Part shown: positions 46,504 to 56,992 of the stretch, piece by piece | Position numbering within the stretch: the stretch's first letter is position 1 | Layout: each line of letters begins with the position of its first letter | Assembly (NCBI RefSeq): GCF_029223195.1 | Contig: NZ_JARHUF010000004.1 | Location: forward strand, 124,001 to 188,000 | Direction of reading: 5' to 3' | Source of the DNA: Vibrio sp. CAU 1672 | GTDB taxonomy: Bacteria; Pseudomonadota; Gammaproteobacteria; Enterobacterales; Vibrionaceae | Length of the DNA stretch: 64,000 nucleotides | Made by a program: the position numbers and the translations under genes | Notes under the pieces: model-generated | The model's input: the letters and a program-made list of their open reading frames with translations, nothing else | What the model was told of the DNA's origin: nothing | Database searches by the model: none

Positions 46504-47310
46504 TTGCAATCATCTAGTGACAGCATAAAGCTATTACAAATCACGGATACTCATCTGTTTGCGGCAGATGAGGGCAGCTTGCTGAGCGTAAGAACCGCTG
46601 ACAGCTTTCAGGCCGTGATACACGAGGTTCTTCAGCGTCAGGTGCCGTTTGAATACATTCTGGCAACCGGCGATATTTCGCAAGATCACAGCGCCGAATC
46701 TTACCAGCGCTTTGCACAGGGCATCGCTCCGCTGGAAAAAGATTGTTTCTGGCTGCCGGGCAATCATGACTACAAGCCAAATATGGGCAGCGTCTTGCCG
46801 TCGCCTCAAATCAAGCCCGTCGAGCACTTGTTGCTGGGTGATAAATGGCAGCTGATTCTGTTGGACTCGCAAGTTGTTGGTGTACCACACGGACGACTGA
46901 GCGATTCGCAGCTTGCATTTCTGGAAGAGAAACTGCAGGCTGATTCTGAGCGCCATACCTTGGTGCTGCTCCATCATCACCCGCTTTTGGTGGGCAGTGC
47001 CTGGCTGGATCAGCACACCCTGAAAGACGCAGACGTTTTCTGGCAGGTTGTCGAGCGCTTTGACAACGTAAAGGGGATCCTGTGCGGTCATGTACACCAA
47101 GACATGAATGTGCTCTATAATGGCATTCGCGTGATGGCGACGCCATCAACCTGTGTGCAGTTCAAGCCTAATTCAGACGATTTTGCCCTGGATACTCAAT
47201 CGCCGGGCTGGCGGGAACTAGAGTTGCACAGTAACGGCGATATCACCACAGAGGTCAATCGCCTGGCAGATGGCCAGTTCCAGCCAGATTTTTCCTCAAA
47301 CGGATACTAA
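46504..47310 (+). CDS. cpdA: 3',5'-cyclic AMP phosphodiesterase
   Basis: A 268-aa metallophosphatase that breaks down cAMP, so it damps CRP signalling. Metal-binding motifs in order are ITDTHLF, ATGDISQDHS, LPGNHDYKP, LLHHHPLLV and CGHVHQDM. The likely start is TTG at 46504, with an AGG about 10 nt upstream; no ATG or GTG lies between the stop of the previous gene and the first motif in this frame. The weak start would keep expression low. Confidence 0.93.
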   Translation: MQSSSDSIKLLQITDTHLFAADEGSLLSVRTADSFQAVIHEVLQRQVPFEYILATGDISQDHSAESYQRFAQGIAPLEKDCFWLPGNHDYKPNMGSVLPSPQIKPVEHLLLGDKWQLILLDSQVVGVPHGRLSDSQLAFLEEKLQADSERHTLVLLHHHPLLVGSAWLDQHTLKDADVFWQVVERFDNVKGILCGHVHQDMNVLYNGIRVMATPSTCVQFKPNSDDFALDTQSPGWRELELHSNGDITTEVNRLADGQFQPDFSSNGY

Positions 47311-47365
47311 TCATTACCCCGCCCGAACCTTCTGTTCGGGCTGACTGTTTTCACGTGAGGCTTTT

Positions 47366-47950
47366 ATGCGCAAACCTTCATTGTTGCTGTATATCCACGG
47401 CTTCAACAGCTCACCGCTTTCAGTTAAGGCTAACGCGATGAAAGCCTATTGTGAGCAGCATCGCCCTGACATCAAGGTGATCATTCCCCAGTTGCCGTGT
47501 TTCCCCCAGTCAGCCGCCCAGTGCTTACTGGACATTGTTGAGCAATACATCGATGGTTATAACATCGGCCTGGTTGGCAGTTCGTTGGGGGGCTATCTGT
47601 CAACCTGGTTAAATGACCAATTTGGTTTCCGCGCGGTAGTGGTCAACCCTGCCGTCAGGCCCTATGAACTGCTGCTGGACTATTTGGGGTCACAAACTAA
47701 CCCCTACACGAATGAAAGCTATACACTTGAAAGCCACCATATTGACGAGCTCAAAGCTCTTGAGGTACAAAGCATCGCGTTGCCGCAATCTTTCTGGTTG
47801 TTACAACAGACCGGTGATGAGGTCTTGGACTACCGCCAGGCGGTGGCCAAGTTTGTTGACGCCCGGCAGACGGTAGAGCCAGGCGGAGATCACAGTTTTG
47901 TCGGATTTGAGCGTTACCCGGCGAAGATCATAGAGTTCCTGAAACTGTAA
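47366..47950 (+). CDS. yqiA: YqiA-type esterase
   Basis: A 194-aa alpha/beta hydrolase of the UPF0227/YqiA type, starting LLLYIHGFNSSPLSVKA. It has the nucleophile elbow GSSLGGYLS near residue 72 and the catalytic His in GGDHSFVGFERY. E. coli YqiA hydrolyses short acyl esters. It lies between cpdA and parE, as in E. coli. Confidence 0.93.
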   Translation: MRKPSLLLYIHGFNSSPLSVKANAMKAYCEQHRPDIKVIIPQLPCFPQSAAQCLLDIVEQYIDGYNIGLVGSSLGGYLSTWLNDQFGFRAVVVNPAVRPYELLLDYLGSQTNPYTNESYTLESHHIDELKALEVQSIALPQSFWLLQQTGDEVLDYRQAVAKFVDARQTVEPGGDHSFVGFERYPAKIIEFLKL

Positions 47951-48021
47951 CTCCAGTGTATCTCGTAAGAAGCGATTGGAATAGGCTCATAGTTTTTATT
48001 GATATATCCAAGCGTTTCTTG

Positions 48022-48049
48022 ACATAGCCGGAGGGCTTTCCGACTATGT
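48022..48049. promoter_or_regulatory. Hairpin-forming palindrome upstream of parE
   Basis: ACATAGCCGGA (48022-48032) and TCCGACTATGT (48039-48049) pair with one mismatch around a 6-nt loop. The left arm overlaps a TTGACA (48019-48024) that looks like a -35 box. It may be a terminator for yqiA or a control site for parE. Confidence 0.35.
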
Positions 48050-48190
48050 TTCCCCAAAAGATCTATAGCGACTTTGTTACGCATCACGATGAATAGTGTT
48101 GAGCGTGAGCGAACGAAGTGGCTTTTTCGTTGCTTGACGCGCCATCGCTTTGGCCAAGCAACAGGTAAACTTTGAGAACAATCCCGTATT

Positions 48191-50071
48191 ATGACTGAAC
48201 AATATAATGCTGGTGCCATTGAAGTACTGAATGGCTTAGAACCAGTACGTCGCCGACCAGGGATGTATACGGATACAGTGCGCCCCAACCACCTGGGTCA
48301 AGAGGTTATCGATAACAGTGTCGATGAAGCGCTAGCCGGACATGCCTCCAAAGTACAAGTCATCCTCCATGCCGACCAGTCACTGGAAGTGATCGATGAT
48401 GGTCGTGGCATGCCTGTCGATATTCACCCTGAAGAGAAAGTTTCTGGTGTAGAACTGATCCTCTGTAAGCTGCATGCCGGGGGCAAATTCTCGAATAAAA
48501 ACTATCAGTTCTCTGGTGGTCTGCACGGGGTGGGGATCTCGGTGGTAAACGCGCTATCTAAGCGGGTTGAAGTCACGGTTCGCCGTGACGGCCAAGTGTA
48601 TGAGATTGCCTTTGAGCACGGTGAAAAAGTGTCTGATCTCACGGTTACCGGCACCTGTGGTCGCCGCAACCGGGGGACCAGTGTGCACTTTTGGCCGGAT
48701 GCCAAATACTTTGATTCGCAGAATTTCTCTGTGACTCGCCTGGTGAACAACCTGCGTGCTAAAGCCGTACTGTGTCCCGGATTGGAGATTACCTTCACCG
48801 ATAAAGTGAATGGCAAAGACTATCAGTGGTGCTACGAAGACGGATTGAAAGACTATCTGGCTGAAGGCGTAAAAGGTTATACCGTTCTGCCTGAAGCGCC
48901 GTTTACTGGCGATTTTTCTGCGGAAACGGAAGCGGCCAACTGGGCGGTGATCTGGCAGCCAGAAGGCGGTGAAATGATCACCGAAAGTTACGTTAACCTG
49001 ATCCCGACCGCACAGGGCGGTACCCACGTAAACGGTCTGCGCCAGGGGCTGTTGGACGCGATGCGTGAGTTCTGTGAGTTCCGCAACCTGCTACCGCGCG
49101 GGGTGAAGCTGACCGGGGATGATGTGTTTGAGCGCTGCTCTTATGTACTGTCGGTTAAAATCCAGGATCCTCAGTTTGCCGGCCAGACCAAAGAGCGACT
49201 TTCCTCGCGCCAGACTGCCGCGTTTGTGTCTGGGGTGGTGAAAGATGCTTTCAGCTTGTGGCTTAACGAGAAGCCGCAACTGGCCGAACAGCTGGCGGAA
49301 GTATGCATTGCCAATGCCCATCGTCGGATGCGGGCGAGTAAAAAGGTGGTACGTAAGAAAGTCGCGTCTGGCCCGGCCTTGCCAGGCAAGCTGACCGACT
49401 GTTCCGGCCAGGACCTTAATCGTACTGAGATATTCTTTGTCGAGGGTGACTCGGCGGGTGGCTCAGCCAAGCAAGCGCGCGATCGTGAGTTTCAGGCGGT
49501 GATGCCGCTGCGTGGTAAAATTCTCAATACCTGGGAGGTGTCTGCTGATCAGGTACTTGCCTCTCAGGAAGTGCATGATATCTCAGTCGCACTGGGTATC
49601 GACCCGGACAGTGACAACCTTGACAGCCTGCGTTACGGCAAGATTTGTATCCTGGCGGATGCGGACTCCGACGGCTTGCACATCGCAACCCTGCTGTGTG
49701 CGCTGTTTACTCGTCATTTCCGCGCGCTGGTTGAAGCGGGACACATTTATGTGGCTATGCCACCGCTGTATCGTATCGACTGTGGTAAAGAGGTGTTTTA
49801 TGCCCTCGACGATAACGAGAAAGACGGTATTCTGGAGCGTTTATCGAAGAAGAAAGCCAAAGTTAACGTGCAGCGTTTTAAAGGTCTGGGTGAGATGAAC
49901 CCGCTGCAGTTACGTGAAACCACCATGGATCCGAATACCCGTCGCCTGGTGCAGCTGACGATCGATGACTCCCAGGCCACGATGGATATGATGGATATGC
50001 TGCTGGGTAAAAAACGGGCAGACGATCGTCGCAGCTGGTTACAGAAAAACGGCGATATGGCAGAGGTTTAA
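48191..50071 (+). CDS. parE: DNA topoisomerase IV subunit B
   Basis: A 626-aa ATPase subunit of topoisomerase IV, which unlinks daughter chromosomes. The GHKL ATPase domain shows EVIDNSVDEALAGHA, VIDDGRGMPVDIH and GGLHGVGISVVNA. The Toprim domain shows FFVEGDSAGGSA near residue 415 and DADSDGLHIATL near 492. The C-terminus contains RFKGLGEMNPLQLRETTMDP. It lies 3 bp before parC, as one transcription unit. Confidence 0.97.
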   Translation: MTEQYNAGAIEVLNGLEPVRRRPGMYTDTVRPNHLGQEVIDNSVDEALAGHASKVQVILHADQSLEVIDDGRGMPVDIHPEEKVSGVELILCKLHAGGKFSNKNYQFSGGLHGVGISVVNALSKRVEVTVRRDGQVYEIAFEHGEKVSDLTVTGTCGRRNRGTSVHFWPDAKYFDSQNFSVTRLVNNLRAKAVLCPGLEITFTDKVNGKDYQWCYEDGLKDYLAEGVKGYTVLPEAPFTGDFSAETEAANWAVIWQPEGGEMITESYVNLIPTAQGGTHVNGLRQGLLDAMREFCEFRNLLPRGVKLTGDDVFERCSYVLSVKIQDPQFAGQTKERLSSRQTAAFVSGVVKDAFSLWLNEKPQLAEQLAEVCIANAHRRMRASKKVVRKKVASGPALPGKLTDCSGQDLNRTEIFFVEGDSAGGSAKQARDREFQAVMPLRGKILNTWEVSADQVLASQEVHDISVALGIDPDSDNLDSLRYGKICILADADSDGLHIATLLCALFTRHFRALVEAGHIYVAMPPLYRIDCGKEVFYALDDNEKDGILERLSKKKAKVNVQRFKGLGEMNPLQLRETTMDPNTRRLVQLTIDDSQATMDMMDMLLGKKRADDRRSWLQKNGDMAEV

Positions 50072-50074
50072 TAA

Positions 50075-52351
50075 ATGTCGACAGAAATTACTTATGATGG
50101 CGTTGAACAGTTGCCGATGCGCAAGTTCACTGAAGACGCTTATCTCAATTATTCGATGTACGTTATCATGGACCGGGCGTTGCCGTATATCGGTGACGGC
50201 CTGAAACCGGTTCAGCGTCGTATCATCTATGCCATGTCAGAGCTCGGCCTCTCTGCGGCAGCAAAATACAAAAAATCGGCCCGTACCGTCGGTGACGTAC
50301 TGGGTAAGTACCATCCCCATGGTGACTCCGCCTGTTATGAAGCTATGGTGTTGATGGCACAGCCGTTCTCTTACCGTTACCCGCTGGTTGACGGTCAGGG
50401 CAACTGGGGTGCGCCGGATGATCCGAAATCGTTCGCGGCGATGCGTTATACCGAAGCGAAACTGTCCAAGTTTGCCGAGGTTCTGCTCGGTGAGCTGGGT
50501 CAGGGCACAGTAGAATGGCAACCGAACTTTGACGGCACAATGAAAGAGCCGCAAATGTTACCAGCCCGCCTGCCGCACATTTTGCTTAACGGGGTGACTG
50601 GTATCGCGGTCGGTATGGCGACCGATATCCCGCCACACAACGTGCGTGAAGTGGCTGAGGCGACCATTCACCTGATTGACAATCCGAAGGCGGAACTGCC
50701 TGAGGTGATGCAGTTTGTCAAAGGACCGGATTATCCAACCGAAGCCGAGATCATTTCGCCTCAGGCCGACTTAGAGAAGATTTACCGTAACGGCAAAGGC
50801 AGCATCAAAATGCGCGCAGTGTGGCACAAAGAGGGCGCAGAAATAGTGATCACCGCGCTGCCGCACCAGGTATCGGGAGCCAAATTGCTCGAGCAGATTG
50901 CCAACCAGATGCGGGCGAAGAAACTGCCGATGGTCGAGGATCTGCGTGATGAATCGGATCATGAGAACCCGACCCGGATCGTGATTGTCCCGCGCTCAAA
51001 CCGTGTTGATTGCGATCAGTTGATGAATCACCTGTTTGCATCCACGGATCTGGAGAAAAACTACCGGGTTAACCTCAATATGATTGGCCTGGACAACCGT
51101 CCCCAGGTCAAAGGTCTGGTGGCCATTCTATCTGAGTGGATCCAATTCCGCCGAACCACGGTGCGTCGCCGATTGCAGCACCGTCTGGATAAAGTGCTGG
51201 CGCGTCTGCACATCCTGGAAGGTTTACTGGTTGCCTATCTCAACTTGGATGAAGTGATCGAGATCATCCGTACTGAAGATGATCCGAAAGCGGTCTTGAT
51301 GGCACGTTTTGGCATCACCGATATTCAAGCCGACGCCATCTTAGATACCAAACTTCGTCATCTGGCCAAGCTGGAAGAGATGAAGATCCGTGGTGAGCAG
51401 GATGAGCTGGAAAAAGAACGCCAGAAACTGGAGCAGTTGCTTGGCTCTGAGCGTCGCTTGAATACCTTGCTGAAAAAAGAGATTAAAGCCGATGCTGAGA
51501 AGTACGGTGATGAGCGCCGCTCACCACTGGTGGAGCGTGCAGAAGCTAAAGCGCTGACCGAGCGTGATCTGGTGCCAAGTGAACCGATCACTGTAGTGCT
51601 GTCGGAAAAAGGCTGGATCCGTCATGCGAAAGGCCATGAGGTCGACGCAACAGGCCTCAATTACAAGTCCGGTGATAAGTATCTGGCGCATGCGCGTGGT
51701 AAGAGTAACCAGCCGGCTGTGTTCCTTGGCAATGATGGCCGGAGCTACTCGCTTGAGTCTCACTCCTTGCCTTCTGCCCGTAGCCAGGGTGAACCGATCA
51801 CCGGTCGTCTCAATATCACCCCGAACAGCGCGATCTGCCAGGTGATCATGGGCGAAGAAGAGCAGTTGTGGCTGATCGGTTCCGATGCTGGATATGGTTT
51901 TGTGTGTAAAGGCTCGGATTTGCTGTCGAAAAACCGCAGTGGTAAAGCTCTGGTGACCTTACCGGCTAACGCTGAGGTCATGACGCCTTATGCGGTTGCT
52001 GATCTGGATTCGGATGAGATTTTGGCCATCACCAACCTGGGCCGAATGTTGCTGTTCCCTATCAAGGACTTGCCACAGTTGGCCAAGGGTAAAGGTAACA
52101 AGATCATTAATATACCGGCAGCCAAAGCCAAAGAGCGGGAAGAAGTCTTGTCGCACTTGATGGCCTTGCCGCAAGGGGCCGCTTTAACCCTGTATGCCGG
52201 TAAACGTAAACTTGGCCTCAAACCGAGTGATCTGGATAATTTCCGTGGTGAGCGCGGCCGCCGGGGGAGTTTATTACCACGTGGGTTGCAGCGGGTGACA
52301 GCGATTGAAGTTGAACCGGCGAGTAACGCGCCTGTCGCTGAAGCAGAATAA
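50075..52351 (+). CDS. parC: DNA topoisomerase IV subunit A
   Basis: A 758-aa DNA-cutting subunit. The winged-helix region contains [15 protein letters not shown], and the active-site Tyr lies in [12 protein letters not shown], near residue 124. A coiled-coil gate follows near 430-480, and a beta-pinwheel C-terminal domain covers the last 260 residues. Quinolone-region residues are Ser85 and Glu89, the unmutated form. It ends in a clear terminator, convergent with degS. Confidence 0.97.
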   Translation: MSTEITYDGVEQLPMRKFTEDAYLNYSMYVIMDRALPYIGDGLKPVQRRIIYAMSELGLSAAAKYKKSARTVGDVLGKYHPHGDSACYEAMVLMAQPFSYRYPLVDGQGNWGAPDDPKSFAAMRYTEAKLSKFAEVLLGELGQGTVEWQPNFDGTMKEPQMLPARLPHILLNGVTGIAVGMATDIPPHNVREVAEATIHLIDNPKAELPEVMQFVKGPDYPTEAEIISPQADLEKIYRNGKGSIKMRAVWHKEGAEIVITALPHQVSGAKLLEQIANQMRAKKLPMVEDLRDESDHENPTRIVIVPRSNRVDCDQLMNHLFASTDLEKNYRVNLNMIGLDNRPQVKGLVAILSEWIQFRRTTVRRRLQHRLDKVLARLHILEGLLVAYLNLDEVIEIIRTEDDPKAVLMARFGITDIQADAILDTKLRHLAKLEEMKIRGEQDELEKERQKLEQLLGSERRLNTLLKKEIKADAEKYGDERRSPLVERAEAKALTERDLVPSEPITVVLSEKGWIRHAKGHEVDATGLNYKSGDKYLAHARGKSNQPAVFLGNDGRSYSLESHSLPSARSQGEPITGRLNITPNSAICQVIMGEEEQLWLIGSDAGYGFVCKGSDLLSKNRSGKALVTLPANAEVMTPYAVADLDSDEILAITNLGRMLLFPIKDLPQLAKGKGNKIINIPAAKAKEREEVLSHLMALPQGAALTLYAGKRKLGLKPSDLDNFRGERGRRGSLLPRGLQRVTAIEVEPASNAPVAEAE

Positions 52352-52357
52352 GCTAAT

Positions 52358-52388
52358 AAAAATCCCAGCCACAGGCTGGGATTTTTTT
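52358..52388. terminator. Bidirectional terminator between parC and degS
   Basis: A 13-bp stem AAAAATCCCAGCC / GGCTGGGATTTTT (52358-52370, 52374-52386) with a 3-nt loop. Confidence 0.9.
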
Positions 52389-53452
52389 TACATTTCTTGT
52401 TTATCTTCCGCGATGGTGACATTCAGGGTCATTTCCTGACCTTGGCGAATGATCCCCACCTCGATACTGGTTCCCGGCCTTAAGTCAGTGACGATATCCA
52501 TTACGCTTTGTCGCCCTTGTACTTTTTTTCCGCCGATACTGATGATGATGTCCTGTTTTTGAAACCCTGCCGCATTGGCCGGACCATTGGGGTCGATACC
52601 CAGTACGACGATCCCACCGATGTGCTCGTTGCCGAGTAGCCGGGCTGTCACGGCATTAATATCTTGTCCGTCGATGCCGATATACCCACGGATCACCCGG
52701 CCGTCAGCAATAATTTTCTGCATGATTTTGTTCGCCAGCGGGTAAGGTATCGCAAATGAGATGCCGTAAGTTTCCAGATCGGTGGCTTGCTGGAAAGAGG
52801 CGGTGTTGATCCCGACCAGCTCACCCTGAGTATTGACCAGGGCTCCTCCAGAGTTGCCCTGATTGATTGCTGCGTCCGTCTGGATGAACGCCTGGCGGCC
52901 ATCGCTGATGGATGAGCGGCCGGTGGCGGAAATGATACCAAAGGTGGTGGTTTGCCCTAAGTTATAAGGGTTACCAATTGCCAGGACCACATCACCGACT
53001 TGTGGCTTGTAGTTTTGATTGAGTGGGATCACCGGCAGGTTAGAGCCTTCAACACTTAAAATTGCGATGTCGGTTCGACGGTCTGTACCGACCAGCTGCG
53101 CGGCCGCGACCCGACCGTCCTGCAGGGCAACCACGATTTGATCGGCTTGGGCCACTACATGGTAGTTGGTGATGATGTAGCCTTTTTCACTGACAATCAC
53201 CCCGGAGCCCAGCCCCTGGGTCGAGAGCTTGCTGCGATCGTTTTCGACGTATTTGCGGCTATAAATGTTCACCACTGCCGGTGCGGCCTTACGCACCGCC
53301 TGGTTGAAAGATACTTCCAGAGAGGCCAGGTTTTTGGGCGGTGTATCGAGAGCTACCGGAATGACGTTATGACGTAAAGAGGGAACGGCCAAGAGGACGA
53401 TTACTGCTGTCAACAAGCCCAATAAGACAGAACGTAATAAAAAACTAAGCAT
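52388..53452 (-). CDS. degS: Outer-membrane stress sensor protease
   Basis: A 354-aa inner-membrane serine protease that starts the sigma-E response by cutting RseA when it binds misfolded porin ends. There is one N-terminal membrane anchor (residues 4-26). The trypsin-like domain has His in IITNYHVV, Asp in DIAILSVE, and Ser in NQGNSGGALVN. A single PDZ domain lies at about 255-350. The single PDZ and the anchor separate it from DegQ. ATG 53452 follows GGAG; an upstream ATG would add 11 charged residues before the anchor. Confidence 0.95.
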   Translation of the reverse strand: MLSFLLRSVLLGLLTAVIVLLAVPSLRHNVIPVALDTPPKNLASLEVSFNQAVRKAAPAVVNIYSRKYVENDRSKLSTQGLGSGVIVSEKGYIITNYHVVAQADQIVVALQDGRVAAAQLVGTDRRTDIAILSVEGSNLPVIPLNQNYKPQVGDVVLAIGNPYNLGQTTTFGIISATGRSSISDGRQAFIQTDAAINQGNSGGALVNTQGELVGINTASFQQATDLETYGISFAIPYPLANKIMQKIIADGRVIRGYIGIDGQDINAVTARLLGNEHIGGIVVLGIDPNGPANAAGFQKQDIIISIGGKKVQGRQSVMDIVTDLRPGTSIEVGIIRQGQEMTLNVTIAEDKQEM

Positions 53453-53571
53453 ATCCTCTCCATGCAAATTACGCCAAAACGGCATAGAAAGGTGAAGGAT
53501 AGCATTACCCGGGAAAATAACAAAAGGGCAGCATAGATTGATGCCGCCCTTTATAGAGGTTGTTCAAATGA

Positions 53572-54939
53572 TTAACGTATTACCAGATAGATGGTACGTT
53601 CCCCTCGCTGGATATTTAAAGCGAGCACCCCACTGTGCTTATCGACGATGGCACGCAGTTCGGCGAGGTTTTTCACCCGTTGGCGATTGACGCCAATAAT
53701 CACATCATCTTTTTGTAGCTGATACTGCGCTGCCGGCGAGTTTTCGGCTACGTCAGTCACTTTTATCCCCTGAATCGGGTCGCTCGGTGTGGTGTTACTC
53801 AGCTCAGCACCGGTTAAGCCTTTGTGCAGGTTTTCTGCCTTGGCCTTGACCGAACTTGATTCGCTCAGCGTCACATCAAATGTTTTTTGCTTTCCGTCAC
53901 GCACGACACCGAGGGTGATTTCTTTGCCTGCACCCAGGGTGGCGACTTTGGCGCGCAGCTCTGAGAAGGTACTGATGGATTTGCCGTTGACCGACACGAT
54001 CACGTCACCGGCTTGCAGGCCCGCTTTGTCTGCGGCGCTGTCTGGCACTACCTGGCTGACGAATGCCCCTTTACTCGATTCATAGCCAAGCGCTTCAGCC
54101 AACTCTGAGGTGACTTCGCCGCCTTGCACGCCGAGCATACCGCGTTTGACTTCACCAAATTCCAGGATTTGGCTGGTCAGGTTCTTCATCATATTTGACG
54201 GGATGGCAAAACCGATCCCCACATTCCCCCCGTTCGGGCCTAAAATGGCGGTGTTGATGCCGATCAACTCGCCATTCAGGTTCACCAGCGCACCGCCGGA
54301 GTTTCCGCTGTTAATCGCGGCGTCGGTTTGGATGAAGTTTTCGAAATTTTCAATATTCAAGCCGCTGCGACCTAATGCCGATACGATCCCGGAAGTCACC
54401 GTCTGACCGAGGCCAAATGGGTTACCGATCGCGACGGTAAAGTCGCCCACACGCAGCTGGTCAGAATCTGCCACCTTGATTTGGATCAGGTTTTTCGCTT
54501 CTTCCAGTTTGAGTAGCGCTATGTCTGACATCTCATCGCCACCGACCAGCTCGGCGTCAAACTCCCGGCCATCATGCAAGCGAACCCTGATTTTATCGGC
54601 GCCGCGGATTACGTGGTAGTTGGTCACGACATGACCTTTGGAAGCGTTGATAATCACGCCCGAGCCCAGGCCGCGGAATGGCCGTTCACGGACTTGTTCG
54701 GTCGGGAAGTCAGGACCAAAGAAGAACTGGAACTGTTCTGGAATTCGGCTGGTTTGGACCTGTTTGCCTTCCACGGCAATGCTGACCACGGCAGGAGTTA
54801 CGCGCTCCAGCATTGGAGCAAGGCTGGGCAGTTGTTGCCCGTCTATACTCAGGGGAAGGGCGGCGGTGGCTGGCATTGGGGTGATGACGGCACTTAAACT
54901 TAAAGATAGTGCGGTTAAGACAAGCAAAGGTTTTTTCAT
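53572..54939 (-). CDS. degQ: Periplasmic serine protease/chaperone, Do family
   Basis: A 455-aa periplasmic protease. A signal peptide ends near ATA/AL at residue 26. The protease domain has His in VVTNYHVI, Asp in SDIALLKLE, and Ser in NSGNSGGALVNL. Two PDZ domains cover about 255-345 and 365-450. It assembles into trimers or larger cages and degrades or refolds unfolded envelope proteins. I call it degQ rather than degP from its place beside degS. The 119-bp gap leaves room for a separate degS promoter. Confidence 0.94.
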   Translation of the reverse strand: MKKPLLVLTALSLSLSAVITPMPATAALPLSIDGQQLPSLAPMLERVTPAVVSIAVEGKQVQTSRIPEQFQFFFGPDFPTEQVRERPFRGLGSGVIINASKGHVVTNYHVIRGADKIRVRLHDGREFDAELVGGDEMSDIALLKLEEAKNLIQIKVADSDQLRVGDFTVAIGNPFGLGQTVTSGIVSALGRSGLNIENFENFIQTDAAINSGNSGGALVNLNGELIGINTAILGPNGGNVGIGFAIPSNMMKNLTSQILEFGEVKRGMLGVQGGEVTSELAEALGYESSKGAFVSQVVPDSAADKAGLQAGDVIVSVNGKSISTFSELRAKVATLGAGKEITLGVVRDGKQKTFDVTLSESSSVKAKAENLHKGLTGAELSNTTPSDPIQGIKVTDVAENSPAAQYQLQKDDVIIGVNRQRVKNLAELRAIVDKHSGVLALNIQRGERTIYLVIR

Positions 54940-55188
54940 CCGATAACTCCTTCTAAATCATATCTGCCTAAAAAGTGTTTTCCTAACCAATAAGTGATAT
55001 GGGGATTGGTTGGATTAAACAAAAGGCGTTGGCAGAGGCTCAGCAACAATGTTCAAACCGTCCAGGGGGCGGTGACTTGTTGATATTATGGGAAGTTAGA
55101 GCGCGGTGAGCAGAGAAAAGTTCAACATGGGTCAGTACAAAAATGGTAATTCATTTTTCACGTACGGACCCATGAAAGGGAGGTGGGA

Positions 55189-55632
55189 TTAAGAGGCCTT
55201 GGCGGTGACCACGTCCGGCGTGGTAATGATCTCTTTTTCTACATCTTTCAGCAGGCCGGTCGCGCCACTGGCGTAGTCTTTGGGCTGCTCATTCCAGTCG
55301 GGTTGATCTTCCGTGATCGGTTCCGCCGACATGGCGGTTTTCTTGTCAAATGGGTTGTCTTGCTCTGGGAGTTGCGGCAGCAGCTCTGAAGAGGTTTTGG
55401 CCATATGCTGGTAAAGTTTGGTGTAGTCTTTGCCCAGGGTATCCAGCATCTCTGCAGTTTGTGCAAAGTGATCCACCAGTTCCTGGCGCTGTTGTTCCAG
55501 TTCAAATTTGGCCGCTTCAAGCTCTTTCTGAACCGATTTTTGTTTCTTGTATTCGGGGGTGGTAAGCCGACTAATGACGACGCCTACGATGGTACCGACC
55601 AGCAAACCCACAATGGCATAAATCCAAGGCAT
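55189..55632 (-). CDS. zapG: Cell-envelope protein ZapG/YhcB (DUF1043)
   Basis: A 147-aa protein with an N-terminal membrane span (WIYAIVGLLVGTIVGVVISRL, residues 3-23). A coiled coil covers about 28-75 (YKKQKSVQKELEAAKFELEQQRQELV) and a low-complexity acidic tail follows. The E. coli homologue links the divisome with envelope synthesis. It is divergent from zapE, another division gene, and lies beside degQ as in E. coli. Confidence 0.92.
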   Translation of the reverse strand: MPWIYAIVGLLVGTIVGVVISRLTTPEYKKQKSVQKELEAAKFELEQQRQELVDHFAQTAEMLDTLGKDYTKLYQHMAKTSSELLPQLPEQDNPFDKKTAMSAEPITEDQPDWNEQPKDYASGATGLLKDVEKEIITTPDVVTAKAS

Positions 55633-55830
55633 AACTGCTCCTCATTGTTGTTTTAACAAGTTTTTTACTGTTTAGTTACACGGTGGTGCTTGTCCATGTT
55701 ACTATGGCTTGTGCAGCCGATAAAGAAAAATAGCTGTATGTCTTGCGGGGAGTGATCACGGCTTTTCCTATGACGCTAAGCTTCCCCGAGGTGAGATAAT
55801 TTTCCTGTACCCACGATATGACGCAAAGCA

Positions 55831-56934
55831 ATGACTCCACTAAAGCGATATAAACAAGATATAGCACAGAATGGTTTCCTGCGTGATGACGCCCAGTACC
55901 GCGCCGTGCTTGCCCTTGATAACCTCTACCATGCCATCATCCAATACCAGGCCTTACCTGCGCCGGAATTGCCAAGGTGGCAAAAGTTGCTGGGTAAAAA
56001 AGTCGAGCTGCCTGAACCCCCTCAAGGGTTGTATTTTTGGGGCGGCGTTGGCCGCGGCAAAACCTACCTGATGGATACCTTTTTTGACACATTACCCACC
56101 CAGAGAAAAATGCGGGTGCATTTTCACCGCTTTATGTACCGGGTGCACGATGAGTTGAGGCGTATCGGCGATATAGAAAATCCGCTGGGCAAAGTCGCTG
56201 ATATCTTCAAACAAGAGGCGGACATTGTCTGTTTTGATGAGTTTTTCGTCTCTGATATTACCGATGCGATGATCCTCGCTACCCTGTTACAGGAGATGTT
56301 CAAGCGGCGGATGGTGTTGGTGGCTACCTCGAATATCGAGCCGCAGCATTTATACCGTAACGGGTTGCAACGAGCGCAGTTTTTGCCGGCCATTGATATG
56401 ATCATGACCCGTTGTGAGGTGCTGAATGTCGATAGTGGTGTGGACTATCGCTTAAGAACCTTAGAACAGGCTGAAATTTATCATTATCCACTGGATGAGC
56501 AAGCCACACTCAACCTGAATCGCTACTACCAGCAGTTGATCGGTGAGCGCAAAGCTCCGGAAAGCGAGATTGAAATCAACCATCGCAATATCGAGGTGAT
56601 CGAAGCCAGTGATGGGGTGCTGCATGCGTCTTTTGCCCAGTTGTGCCAAACGGCCCGCAGTCAGAACGACTACATCGAAATATCACGGCTGTACCACACG
56701 GTTTTATTGGCGGATGTGAAGCAAATGAGCCACAAAATAGACGATGCAGCCCGGCGCTTTATTGCGTTGGTTGATGAGTTTTATGAACGCAACGTTACCT
56801 TGATCATTTCGGCGGAAGTAGCGATGGCATCGCTCTACACTGAGGGGCAGCTTGAGTTTGAATTTAAACGGTGTGTGTCACGTTTGACCGAGATGCAGAG
56901 CCATGAATATCTGACGCGTGAGCATCTGGCGTAA
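55831..56934 (+). CDS. zapE: Cell division protein ZapE (AFG1-like ATPase)
   Basis: A 367-aa P-loop ATPase of the AFG1 family. Walker A is GGVGRGKTYL near residue 74, Walker B is DIVCFDEFFVSDI near 134, and sensor region LVATSNIEPQ. In E. coli it joins the Z-ring late and helps constriction under low oxygen or heat. It lies upstream of rplM on the same strand. Confidence 0.95.
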   Translation: MTPLKRYKQDIAQNGFLRDDAQYRAVLALDNLYHAIIQYQALPAPELPRWQKLLGKKVELPEPPQGLYFWGGVGRGKTYLMDTFFDTLPTQRKMRVHFHRFMYRVHDELRRIGDIENPLGKVADIFKQEADIVCFDEFFVSDITDAMILATLLQEMFKRRMVLVATSNIEPQHLYRNGLQRAQFLPAIDMIMTRCEVLNVDSGVDYRLRTLEQAEIYHYPLDEQATLNLNRYYQQLIGERKAPESEIEINHRNIEVIEASDGVLHASFAQLCQTARSQNDYIEISRLYHTVLLADVKQMSHKIDDAARRFIALVDEFYERNVTLIISAEVAMASLYTEGQLEFEFKRCVSRLTEMQSHEYLTREHLA

Positions 56935-56992
56935 GAGAAAGCAACGACTTTTAAAAAGCCGAGAAAAAATTAGTGATTTAGTGCAAAAAAAG

